A DNA stretch of 55,801 bases from Gammaproteobacteria bacterium (GTDB lineage Bacteria; Pseudomonadota; Gammaproteobacteria; JAGOUN01). The notes under the pieces were generated by a model. The model was given only the letters and a program-made list of their open reading frames with translations. It ran no database searches and was not told where the DNA came from. The position numbers and the translations under genes are program-made. Position 1 is the first letter of the stretch; every line of letters begins with the position of its first letter. The stretch spans positions 1 to 55,801 of the forward strand of contig JAJOJD010000076.1 of NCBI GenBank assembly GCA_021208965.1, written 5' to 3'. Below are positions 36,650 through 45,591 of the stretch, piece by piece.

Positions 36650-37093
36650 ATGAAACACAGTTTGAAAATCACTGTTTTATTAAGTGTATTGAGTTTAGGT
36701 TTAACGGGATGCGCTGAAATGAATTCGGATTTTACCTGTCCGATGACCAATGGTATGCAGTGTAAACGTATCGATCAAGTCAATGGCATGGTCGATCAGG
36801 GTGCGATTGATACCACCGGTCAAGATGCACCAACATCAAGTGCGCAAACGACCGGATCAGGCATCACACCGGATGGCAATGTTGCGAATGCGCAGTTTAT
36901 TTATCCATATCCGAAAGATGCAGAAGCGGTACCGGGACAACCCCTGCGTTATGGCGAATCTGTGATGCGACTTTGGATCGCACCGTATGAAGACACACAA
37001 GACAACTATCACGCCCCGAGCATTGTGTACACGGTCGTGAAATCCGGTCATTGGACAGGCATTCCTGTCGAAGAAATCAAAGATAATGATTAG
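36650..37093 (+). CDS. traV: TraV, outer-membrane lipoprotein (147 aa)
   Basis: Lipobox LTGC near residue 21 after a hydrophobic signal, then the family-typical AEMNSDFTCP and a C-terminal MRLWIAPYEDTQDNYH block. Anchors TraK at the outer membrane (VirB7-like). Good ribosome-binding site GGAGAG before the ATG. Confidence 0.9.
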   Translation: MKHSLKITVLLSVLSLGLTGCAEMNSDFTCPMTNGMQCKRIDQVNGMVDQGAIDTTGQDAPTSSAQTTGSGITPDGNVANAQFIYPYPKDAEAVPGQPLRYGESVMRLWIAPYEDTQDNYHAPSIVYTVVKSGHWTGIPVEEIKDND

Positions 37094-37104
37094 GAAATAA
37101 AATA

Positions 37105-39633
37105 ATGCTAGAACAATTATCAAGTATTGGTGAAAAATTATCGCATTATTTTGGCGGTGTAAAAAATAAAGTATCTATCAAAGCCACTGATAACGAAACC
37201 ATCGAAGCGCTTTTTGATTATCAAACGCTGTATGGATTGTTACCTTATCGCGAATTTGATGATACGGGCGATATGTTCATGAATAAGCACAGCATGGGAT
37301 TTATGCTGGAGCTTTCACCACTTTTAGGGGCGGATGAAGAAACCGTTAATATTCTCAGTAATCTTTTGGTGGATGTGATTCCTGATCATGTCGATGGCCA
37401 GTTTTTACAATATTTATCACCGAAAATCGCACCGATTGTGAATAACTTTAAAGAAGTGCGTACAGGTCAATCCGAAACCCGTGATTGGTTATCGGCGAAA
37501 CGTGCTGAGTTTTTAAAAGCCGGTGCACTCAGCTCACTGTCCAAACAAGGCAGTTTTATGGTGCGCGATATCCGTTTATTTTTAAGTTTATCACTACCGG
37601 TGAAACATGAGGACGATGATAAATTAACGCTGATTCAATTGCGCGATGATATTGAAAGTTCATTGAAAGCCTTAAACATTCAAACCCAACGTGTAAATGC
37701 ACGCGATTTTATTAATTTAATGCGTGATCTGTTATTTCCAACGACGGATTTAATGCCATCTCATGCGCCGTGGAATGAAATGGAAGAACTTTCCAGTCAA
37801 ATGTTATCGCCAGAATTTAGTTTTGAAATTCTACCGGATCGTTTAGTGGTAAAGCATTTAAATGAAGTTGAAGAAAAAAATCAGCAAGAAGAAACCTCCT
37901 GGGATATTCGTGTGCTTAACGTCCAAGATTTTCCAGAAACCATGGCGCAATGGAAAATGACGGATGCCATTGGGGCGATGTTTAACAATTCACAGCAAGT
38001 GCCTTGTCCGCTAATTGTATCGATGAACTTTCGCACACTCAGTCGTGAAAAATCAATGAGTACCGCACAAATTAAAGTGGGTGCAGGCGATAGTAAAGCG
38101 AAAACCAATTACGCGAAATTTATGCCGAATTTGGGGCGTCAAATACGCGATTGGGCATTTATTCGTGATCGACTCACGGATAACGATTGTTTGGTGCAAG
38201 TGTGTTATCAGATTGTGGTGATGGCAGAAAGCCAACATGCCGCAGGGTGCGAGCGCAAGATTCGTGATCTGTATCAATCCAATGGTTGGCGTTTGGCCAA
38301 ACAAAAGTTTTTACAATTTCCTTCTTGGCAAGCGATATGGCCGATGCTCATGAGCGAAGGGCTGTATCAAGATTTTAGACAACTCGGTAAATGGCGTCAA
38401 ATGACGGCATTTAATGTCGTGAATATTGCGCCTCTTCAAGGTGAGTGGAAGGGCACACGTACGCCCCTATTATTATTAGCGGGGCGTCGTGGACAACTGT
38501 CATATTGGTCACCGTTTGACAGTACCGATGGAAATTATAATGTCGCAATTGCTGCCAAATCCGGCAGTGGTAAATCCGTTTTTACCCAAGAATATATCGT
38601 CGGTCTTTTAAGCATTCAAGGTCGCGTTTGGGTGATTGACCAAGGGCGCTCGTATGAAAAAACTTGCCGCCTGTTGCAAGGTGAATTTATTGCCTTTAAT
38701 ACCGATAATCCGATTTGTATTAATCCGTTTACGCATATTCAAGATTTTAAAAATGAAGCGTTGCCGCAATTAAAACCACTTTTAACTAGCATGGCTCGCC
38801 CCAATGATAAAGCAAGTCGTGAAGAAGAAAATTTTATTGAAAAAGCGATTACTGCTTCGTGGGAAACCTATAAAAATGACGCGACGATATCACGCGTGGT
38901 CGAATGGTTAGAAGAACAAAGTGACCCGATTGCAAAAAACTTAAGCCTTCTATTATTTCCGTATAGTGCAAAGGGGATGTATGCGCGTTATTTTGAAGGC
39001 ACCTGTAATTTAATACTCGATAACCCGTTTATCGTATTAGAGCTTCAAGAGCTCAAAAATAAGAAAGAACTTCAAAAAGTCGTTTTGTTCGTAATGATGT
39101 ATCACATCACACAAGCGATGTATTTAGGTAATCGTAGTCAATATAAATCTTGCATTATCGATGAAGCTTGGGATTTATTGGGTGGTGATATTGATGGCGC
39201 AAAAGAATTTATTGAAGCGGGCTATAGAACTGCGCGCCGCTTCAATGGAAATTTTGTCACGATTACACAATCGATTAATGACTATTATAAAAATAGTGCG
39301 TCCATGGCGGCGTTTGAAAACTCTGATTTTAATGTGATCTTAGGTCAAAAGTCCGATGCGCTACAAAAACTAAAAAACGACAAAAAAATCGAACTCGATG
39401 GTTATAGCGAGCGTTTGTATAAATCTTTGAAAGTGGCGGATTGTTATTCTGAATGCGTCATCAAATCAAGCCAAGGCGTATCACCCCATCGGATTGTGCT
39501 GGATCCTTATTCCCGCATTTTATTTTCATCCAAAGGCCATGAGTTTGAAGCAGTCAATAAACTCGTCGCACAAGGCCGATCTGTTTTAGAAGCGGTTGAA
39601 AGCGTCGTTGAACAACAAAAGAGGACATCATGA
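37105..39633 (+). CDS. traC: TraC, VirB4-like pilus-assembly ATPase (842 aa)
   Basis: Walker A AAKSGSGKS with Lys490 and Walker B SCIIDEAWDLLGG near residues 681-693, followed by RRFNGNFVTITQSINDYY. The N-terminal part carries the TraC/VirB4 domain (FDDTGDMFMNKHSMGFMLEL). Length close to F TraC (875). Cytoplasmic energy source for pilus extension. Intact; overlaps trbI by four bases. Confidence 0.96.
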   Translation: MLEQLSSIGEKLSHYFGGVKNKVSIKATDNETIEALFDYQTLYGLLPYREFDDTGDMFMNKHSMGFMLELSPLLGADEETVNILSNLLVDVIPDHVDGQFLQYLSPKIAPIVNNFKEVRTGQSETRDWLSAKRAEFLKAGALSSLSKQGSFMVRDIRLFLSLSLPVKHEDDDKLTLIQLRDDIESSLKALNIQTQRVNARDFINLMRDLLFPTTDLMPSHAPWNEMEELSSQMLSPEFSFEILPDRLVVKHLNEVEEKNQQEETSWDIRVLNVQDFPETMAQWKMTDAIGAMFNNSQQVPCPLIVSMNFRTLSREKSMSTAQIKVGAGDSKAKTNYAKFMPNLGRQIRDWAFIRDRLTDNDCLVQVCYQIVVMAESQHAAGCERKIRDLYQSNGWRLAKQKFLQFPSWQAIWPMLMSEGLYQDFRQLGKWRQMTAFNVVNIAPLQGEWKGTRTPLLLLAGRRGQLSYWSPFDSTDGNYNVAIAAKSGSGKSVFTQEYIVGLLSIQGRVWVIDQGRSYEKTCRLLQGEFIAFNTDNPICINPFTHIQDFKNEALPQLKPLLTSMARPNDKASREEENFIEKAITASWETYKNDATISRVVEWLEEQSDPIAKNLSLLLFPYSAKGMYARYFEGTCNLILDNPFIVLELQELKNKKELQKVVLFVMMYHITQAMYLGNRSQYKSCIIDEAWDLLGGDIDGAKEFIEAGYRTARRFNGNFVTITQSINDYYKNSASMAAFENSDFNVILGQKSDALQKLKNDKKIELDGYSERLYKSLKVADCYSECVIKSSQGVSPHRIVLDPYSRILFSSKGHEFEAVNKLVAQGRSVLEAVESVVEQQKRTS

Positions 39634-40026
39634 TTTTTTTAAATGCTAAAACTGTTAACTTTTTTAAAACGCTTCCCTTGATGATGAAAATAATCCTTAT
39701 TTCTGTTTTGACGAATTTGGTGGTCACTAATATTTTCTTTGTGATTTTCCATTCATCTCAAGAACCTGCACGTGAAGTCGTGACGATTGATATTTTAAAA
39801 ATCATGGATGATTACTCAGCGTTAGCCGTTAACACGATGCACGATCCGAATAATATGAAAAAAAAGCGCCCATGCGCTCAGTCAGCGCTTAGAAGAAGTG
39901 ATTGCCATTAATGCTAAAGAAAGACATTTAGTCATTATGCCCAAACAAGCGGTCATTCAAGGTGCGCAAGATATTACGACTCAAATTGAAGCATTAGTTT
40001 TTGGTAAAGCGGAAGCAAAAAAATGA
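39630..40026 (+). pseudogene. trbI: TrbI, frame broken in an eight-A run (131 aa when restored)
   Basis: ATG 39630 opens a protein with one membrane helix (MMKIILISVLTNLVVTNIFF) and VVTIDILKIMDDY. The frame shifts after the A8 run at 39858-39865 and stops at 39911. With seven A the sequence continues as SQRLEEVIAINAKERHLVIM and ends with QDITTQIEALVFGKAEAKK at TGA 40024-40026, which overlaps the traW start. That gives 131 residues, against 128 in F TrbI, with the family's typical C-terminus. So the gene is complete apart from one base. TrbI influences pilus retraction in F. Confidence 0.8.
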
Positions 40027-40646
40027 AGTGCATTTTAACTGTTTTGTTATCGCTGTTTGTTGTCTTTGCATTGCCTGTTTATTCCAAAAATTGTGGTGTG
40101 GTCGGCGAAGTTTATCCGATTGCGGAAGAAGACTTTGTGGTGTTTATTAAAAAGCAATTGAATGCAATTAAAGGCACACCAAAATATAATCAGTTACAAC
40201 AAAAATTAAAAGATGGTGTGTATGAAAAAGTGGATCGACCCACACCGGTATCAAATCTTTCTGTCACGCAAACACCCAAAACATTTACGGTGGATCCGAG
40301 TATTGTATTGAGTGAACCGATTGTTAATACAAAAGGGCAAGTCATTGCGCCTGCGGGAACTACCGTGAATCCACTCAGTAAAATAACGTTACATTCTGTT
40401 TTACTTTTTTATAACGCGGATGATCCCGCGCAGGTAGCGTGGGCAACTGAAAAATTAAAGCAATTTAATCACGCCAAATTAATTTTAGTCGGCGGCAGTG
40501 TACATTCACAAATCGAAAATTTTAAACAGCCTGTGTATTTTGATCAAGAAGGGCGCTTGGTGTCTTATTTTAAAATCACACAAGTGCCTGCGATGGTACA
40601 ACAAAAAGAATTGTTGCTGGAAGTCAGTGAGGAAAAAGCCGAATGA
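40023..40646 (+). CDS. traW: TraW, periplasmic pilus-assembly protein (207 aa)
   Basis: Signal peptide (LLSLFVVFALPVYS), then GVVGEVYPIAEEDFVVFI, KTFTVDPSIVLSEPI and the C-terminal FDQEGRLVSYFKITQVPAMV. Length matches F TraW (210). Works with TrbC and TraU in the periplasm. ATG overlaps the trbI stop. Confidence 0.93.
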   Translation: MKCILTVLLSLFVVFALPVYSKNCGVVGEVYPIAEEDFVVFIKKQLNAIKGTPKYNQLQQKLKDGVYEKVDRPTPVSNLSVTQTPKTFTVDPSIVLSEPIVNTKGQVIAPAGTTVNPLSKITLHSVLLFYNADDPAQVAWATEKLKQFNHAKLILVGGSVHSQIENFKQPVYFDQEGRLVSYFKITQVPAMVQQKELLLEVSEEKAE

Positions 40647-41719
40647 TAAAGTTTCATGATGTGTGGACTTCTTTAAACAACCAATCCATCAATAAAAAAT
40701 CGGTGCGTAAATTTGGGCTTATTTTACTTCTGATTTTCTTTATATGGATCGGTCTTGATGCGTTATGCAATAAGGCGCATGCACAAACAACATCATGTCA
40801 TGGCAAATTTCCTGATCCGTTTGCGGACGTGTGTTGGGATTGTATTTTTCCGGTGACGATGGGGGATGCTGAAGTGTTTGGCGGCGATTTGCCCGATACC
40901 GATAATCCGACATTGCCGGTATGCCTGTGCCCTGATCCTCCGATTGTGCGTCCAGGAATTACAGTGGGTTACTGGGAGCCGATGGCACTTGTTGATGTGA
41001 CGCGCACGCCGTTTTGTATGGTGAATTTGGATGGTATGCAACTGAATGACAGTGATTATTATGGGCGCGGAGCGGTGGATACTCAATTAAGTTCAGAAAA
41101 TACCGACATGTACCATGTGCATTGGTATATTTTCCCCCTCATGGATTGGCTCAATGTACTTGCCGATGCGCTTTGTATGGAAACAGGCAGTTTTGATATT
41201 GCGTATATGACAGAACTTGATCCGACCTGGTCGGATGATGAATTGGCGTTTGTTCTAAATCCTGAAGCGGGTCTTTTTAGCAACATTGCAGCACAAGCCG
41301 CTTGCGCAGAAGACGCGATGCAATCTGAGTTTGGTTTACCCAATGATGAATTGTATTGGTGCGCAGGCGCGCAAGGTGTGATGTATCCCTTAACAGGACA
41401 TGTCGCAGAACATGTCGGTGGCGTACAAGCGAGTACCTTATTATCAGAGCGTATGGATTTTAAATTGCATCGTGAGGGCATGATTTGGGAAAGTTTGCCA
41501 GCGAATGACATGAGTATTTGTTCAGAATATCCATCGCCGATTTTACCGAAATCACGTTATCGCTATCAAATGACAAATCCTATTCCCACGGCTGACGAGC
41601 ATGGCTGTCATCAGTTTGGTTATTCCACAGCAACATGGGGAGCGAATCACGAGTATCCCGAAAGCGGGGAAGATTTCGGGTATTTAATTTGGCGTAAACG
41701 TAATTGTTGTGCGTTATAA
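40643..41719 (+). CDS. traU: TraU, conjugative mating protein (358 aa)
   Basis: N-terminal hydrophobic leader (FGLILLLIFFIWIGLDAL), then the Cys-rich TraU body: KFPDPFADVCWDCIFPVTMG, LPVCLCPDPP and GYWEPMALVDVTRTPFCMV, all family landmarks. Length near F (330). Periplasmic DNA-transfer factor whose disulfides depend on TraF/DsbC-like partners. ATGA overlap with traW. Confidence 0.96.
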   Translation: MIKFHDVWTSLNNQSINKKSVRKFGLILLLIFFIWIGLDALCNKAHAQTTSCHGKFPDPFADVCWDCIFPVTMGDAEVFGGDLPDTDNPTLPVCLCPDPPIVRPGITVGYWEPMALVDVTRTPFCMVNLDGMQLNDSDYYGRGAVDTQLSSENTDMYHVHWYIFPLMDWLNVLADALCMETGSFDIAYMTELDPTWSDDELAFVLNPEAGLFSNIAAQAACAEDAMQSEFGLPNDELYWCAGAQGVMYPLTGHVAEHVGGVQASTLLSERMDFKLHREGMIWESLPANDMSICSEYPSPILPKSRYRYQMTNPIPTADEHGCHQFGYSTATWGANHEYPESGEDFGYLIWRKRNCCAL

Positions 41720-41725
41720 GGTGAC

Positions 41726-42403
41726 ATGATGAAACGATTTTTTATTCCTCTATTAAGTTTAGCTTTACTCTTGATAACAGAGACTTTATTGGCACAAGAA
41801 GATTTTACGCAAATGGCCTTGGATCAAAAAGCAAAACAAGAAGAAATTACCGCGCCTTATATGGCGATTGCTCGCGCGCAAGAGAGTATGGTGAAAAATA
41901 AAATGCAAACATCTGAGTTTAAAAAATATCAACAATTTGCGATGTCACAGAAAAATCCACTAGAAGAAATAGCCAAAGATCATCAAAGTGTCAGTGACGC
42001 GATTATTTTTGTATCATTTTCAATGCCTAAACAAAGTTTAGAACAATGGTTGGCTGTTTCTCGTCAATTGCATATTCCATTGGTTCTGAGAGGCATGATC
42101 GATAATTCCATTAAAAAGACAGAACAAGCGATTATTCCACTTGTTAAAAAAGTGCATGGGGGCTTTCAAATTAATCCTGTTTTATTTCGCTCGTTTAATA
42201 TTCAACAAGTGCCTGCCATTGTTGTCATTAATCATCATGGTTGTCGCACGGATGCCGAGTGCGGCGATAAAAAACAGTTCGATGTCATTTATGGTCAAAC
42301 GACAATGAATTATGCACTTTCACAGTTGAGTGAAAAAGGCGAACAAGCGCCAGCGGTTGCGAATGCATTACTTCATTTATTACCTGGAGAGAATCATGCG
42401 TAA
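41726..42403 (+). CDS. trbC: TrbC, periplasmic thioredoxin-like protein (225 aa)
   Basis: Signal peptide (FFIPLLSLALLLITETLLA) and the TrbC_Ftype domain (AIIFVSFSMPKQSLEQWL, VLRGMIDNSIKKT, FQINPVLFRSFNIQQVPAIV). ATG 41726 or 41729 are equally possible behind AAGGTG. Same length as F TrbC (212). Partner of TraW and TraN. Confidence 0.93.
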   Translation: MMKRFFIPLLSLALLLITETLLAQEDFTQMALDQKAKQEEITAPYMAIARAQESMVKNKMQTSEFKKYQQFAMSQKNPLEEIAKDHQSVSDAIIFVSFSMPKQSLEQWLAVSRQLHIPLVLRGMIDNSIKKTEQAIIPLVKKVHGGFQINPVLFRSFNIQQVPAIVVINHHGCRTDAECGDKKQFDVIYGQTTMNYALSQLSEKGEQAPAVANALLHLLPGENHA

Positions 42404-43395
42404 TTCTTTTTTAAAATGCTTATGCTTATTCAGTAGTCTTTTTTTTATGACCGTTACTTTTTCACAAACGAATCCTAACGGCTGGGATCAAGGAGTATCT
42501 TATGCACAATCACATCTTAATTCAGCGGAAGATTCCATTAAAAAAAACTGATCCTAATTCGATTCCTGGTTATGAAAGTAATCCTGATCAAACACAATAT
42601 TATAACGGCGTAACCCAAGACAACACCAATCAAATGGAAAGTGATGCCAAAAATTATGCAGCGCAATCCGAAACAGCGCAGATAATTAATAATAGTTATT
42701 TGAATAACAATGCCACAATGAACACCAATTCTGACATGTTTCAAAATTCTCAATCCATAGAAAATAACTCGTCTAATTATGTGAATAATGATCAGTTTTG
42801 TATGGATGGTAATTGCACGGATAAGAGCTATACACAAAGTGGTAGTTTTAATGATGCGATGTCAGCTCTCAATGCTGAAGCCGATGCAGAATCCTATCAA
42901 AACCCTGATTCCATTTTTAATGGCACAAGTGAATCTTGTCATGAAGCATCGGCAGGGTATAACGATTGTTGTAAAGATTCCGGGTGGGGACACGACATTA
43001 ATTTGGCGCATTGTTCTGCTGAGGAAAAAGAGTTAGGCGAAAAGAAAGAAAAAGGTTTAACCGTGTATGTCGGCGAGTATTGTTCTAAAAAAGTATTCGG
43101 CGTGTGTACGGAACATAAAAAAGGATATTGCGCATTTCAATCAACATTAGCTCGTATTGTTCAAACGGACGGACGACAAAAACAACTGGGTATTAGTTTT
43201 GGCTCTGGAAAACATCCTAATTGTCGCGGTTTGACGGTGGAAGAATTACAGCAAGTCGATTTTGCTGAAGTGGATTTTAGCGATTATTACACTGAATTAA
43301 ATAGTAATGCCGATCAGCCACCTATCAGCGAAGATCAAGCTCATATCGAGGAAGGTGTAAGTAACTGCACAAGCTCTGGGTGCACCAATGAATAA
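42396..43395 (+). pseudogene. traN: TraN, mating-pair stabilisation adhesin, frame broken in an eight-A run (332 aa when restored)
   Basis: ATG 42396 (after GGAGAG) encodes a signal peptide (CLCLFSSLFFMTVTFS) and NPNGWDQGVSYAQSHLN; the frame stops at 42551 after A8 at 42540-42547. With seven A it joins the frame ending at 43395, which holds the TraN C-terminal region (CCKDSGWGHDINLAHCS, VYVGEYCSKKVFGVCTEHK, CAFQSTLARIVQTDGRQKQLG, CRGLTVEELQQVDF). The restored protein is about half the size of F TraN (602); the large variable central part that contacts recipient receptors is absent. Asn/Gln-rich central region instead. Confidence 0.82.
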
Positions 43396-44161
43396 ACTCT
43401 GTTTAATAATAATTTGTTGCTTCATTTCGACTTTAAGTTTCGCAGAAAATGAGGCGTATTATGACAATCATGATAATGGTTGGCATTGGTATGATGATCC
43501 AGAGGAAGAGCAATCGACAGAAACCATTTCTGAAAAAACACCCAGCGCGCCGCCATCAAATGTGAGTGCGACGGAAGAAATGCAAGCGCTTCAAAAAGTT
43601 TTAGAGGAAGCAAAAAATAAAGCGGTGCTTTATCCCACGGAAGAAAACATTACGAATTATGTGGAGTTGCAAAATAAAGTCATGAATAACAGCCGTGATT
43701 TTGCGAAAGGTTGGCAAGCGATGCTTTTAGACAGACCTGATCTTAATTTTCAAGTATCACATCCAACAAACCAGGTGGGACGTCAAGTGTACTTGGATCA
43801 GAAAAATGTTTCACAAGATGAAGCCATTCACGCATTTTTTAAAGACAAAGGATTATATTTCTTTTTTAAAAGCACGTGTCCTTATTGCCAAAAGTTTGCA
43901 CCGATCTTAAAAAACTTTGCGGAACATTATCAAATTACGGTATTGCCGATTAGTTTAGATGGCATTGGTTTAGCGGAGTTTCCAAATTTCAAAACGGATC
44001 AAGGCCAAGCGCAAAAATTTAATGTGACGGTTGAACCCTCCTTATTTGTGGTTGATCCCAAAGCAGGTAAAGCCATGCCGGTTGCATATGGATTAATGAG
44101 TGAAGAAGCACTACAACAGCGCGTCTATGATATCGCCACACAGTTTAATGGAGATTTCTAA
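43388..44161 (+). CDS. traF: TraF, periplasmic thioredoxin-fold protein (257 aa)
   Basis: Signal peptide (LIIICCFISTLSFA), an N-terminal extension and a thioredoxin-like domain with FFFKSTCPYCQKFAP (Cys164-Pro-Tyr-Cys167), so unlike F TraF, which lacks the CxxC, this one could be redox active. The block ITVLPISLDGIGLAEFPNFK is TraF-specific. Length as F (247). ATGA overlap with traN. Confidence 0.92.
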   Translation: MNKLCLIIICCFISTLSFAENEAYYDNHDNGWHWYDDPEEEQSTETISEKTPSAPPSNVSATEEMQALQKVLEEAKNKAVLYPTEENITNYVELQNKVMNNSRDFAKGWQAMLLDRPDLNFQVSHPTNQVGRQVYLDQKNVSQDEAIHAFFKDKGLYFFFKSTCPYCQKFAPILKNFAEHYQITVLPISLDGIGLAEFPNFKTDQGQAQKFNVTVEPSLFVVDPKAGKAMPVAYGLMSEEALQQRVYDIATQFNGDF

Positions 44162-45591
44162 TGTCTTTTTCAATAAAAAAACTATCACGATCCGTATTAA
44201 ACACGTTACTTTTAGTCAGCATGATCGATGTTTGTCACGCGAATATTAGTTCTGATTTAAACAGCTATTTTGATGATTTGGGTTTTGACTCGAACGTCTC
44301 TGCACCTTCTGCTTATCAAGGACAAAGTGCAGGTTTTTACACCGGCGGAAGTATTTATGCACGTAATACCGTGCGTGATATACAAATGATGCACATGGAT
44401 TTACCGAGCTATCGCGCAGGGTGCGGTGGTATTGATTTATTTACCGGCGGTTTTTCTTTTATTAACTCCGATGAATTGACCAGCTTTTTTGAAAACGTGA
44501 TGAATAACGCCGTTGGTTACGCGTTTACGTTAGCCATGACGTCGGTTTCGCCTGAAATGACCTCTGTTTATAAATGGATGGAAGATTTAGCCGATCGTGT
44601 CAATCAAACGAATATGAATTCATGTGAAACAGGAGCGGCTCTGGTGGGCGGACTCTGGCCAAAGACAGCGGAATCCCAACGGCAAGTATGTGAATCGATT
44701 GGTACAAGCAGTATGGGGATTTTCGATGACTGGGCATCGGCACGACAAGAATGCGGTAACGCCGGTCAAACGAGCGATACACTTTCTAAAGGAAAAGATT
44801 CTGAATACAAGGCAATGATTGCAGAGGGCAATATTGCATGGAAGGTATTACAAAACCTCGATTATTTAGGGGATGATACAGAGTTGGCCGAGCTTTTTAT
44901 GAGTTTATCGGGCACGGTTATTTTGGCGGCGGATAAAGATAAAGGGTCGGGAGATGACGCACCGCATATACAAAAGGTCTTGGCGTCCCTAGCCAGTAAT
45001 AATAATTTAGTGAATGCATTGCTGCATGGCGGAGAGGCAGAAATTTATAAATGTGATACGACAGATCTCGACGGATGTACCTCACCGACCACGACCACCA
45101 TTGATGTTCAACAAAATGATGCGCTTGAAAATCAAGTGAGTGACATGCTCACTAGCATGGTGCAAAAAATTCAAAATGATGAAGCCTTATCTGACGAAGA
45201 AAAAGGGTTGTTACAATCTACGAGTATTCCGATTTATAAAATATTAAAAGTTGAACTTGCGCTTCAAAAAGATGCAGCAACGCTTGATATTCAAAAATAC
45301 TCAGAAGTAGTGGCCACCGATATTTTAACGCAGTACTTAAGCGAAAGTCTTGATGCGGTACAAATGAGTTTAAGCACGGTCGATTATCCTGAAGAATATA
45401 TGCAAGAGTTTCAAGTGGGGTTGCAAGACGCGTATAAGCAAGTGGCTAACTATAAAACTAATGCATACCAACAAGTGACGATGGCCAATAATCTTGTTTT
45501 ACAAACAGAACAAGAAGAGCAAATGCTGGTCGGTGAATTTTCATCCGATTTTGAAAACAATATTCAATGGGCAAGAGGTATGTACTCATGA
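44161..45591 (+). CDS. traH: TraH, pilus-assembly protein (476 aa)
   Basis: Signal peptide ending near residue 28, then DLNSYFDDLGFDSNVSAPSA, GGSIYARNTVRDIQMMHMDL and YRAGCGGIDLFTGGFSFIN, the highly conserved TraH N-terminal blocks. C-terminal coiled regions follow. Length matches F TraH (458). Outer-membrane associated; required for pilus assembly with TraF and TraG. Confidence 0.96.
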   Translation: MSFSIKKLSRSVLNTLLLVSMIDVCHANISSDLNSYFDDLGFDSNVSAPSAYQGQSAGFYTGGSIYARNTVRDIQMMHMDLPSYRAGCGGIDLFTGGFSFINSDELTSFFENVMNNAVGYAFTLAMTSVSPEMTSVYKWMEDLADRVNQTNMNSCETGAALVGGLWPKTAESQRQVCESIGTSSMGIFDDWASARQECGNAGQTSDTLSKGKDSEYKAMIAEGNIAWKVLQNLDYLGDDTELAELFMSLSGTVILAADKDKGSGDDAPHIQKVLASLASNNNLVNALLHGGEAEIYKCDTTDLDGCTSPTTTTIDVQQNDALENQVSDMLTSMVQKIQNDEALSDEEKGLLQSTSIPIYKILKVELALQKDAATLDIQKYSEVVATDILTQYLSESLDAVQMSLSTVDYPEEYMQEFQVGLQDAYKQVANYKTNAYQQVTMANNLVLQTEQEEQMLVGEFSSDFENNIQWARGMYS

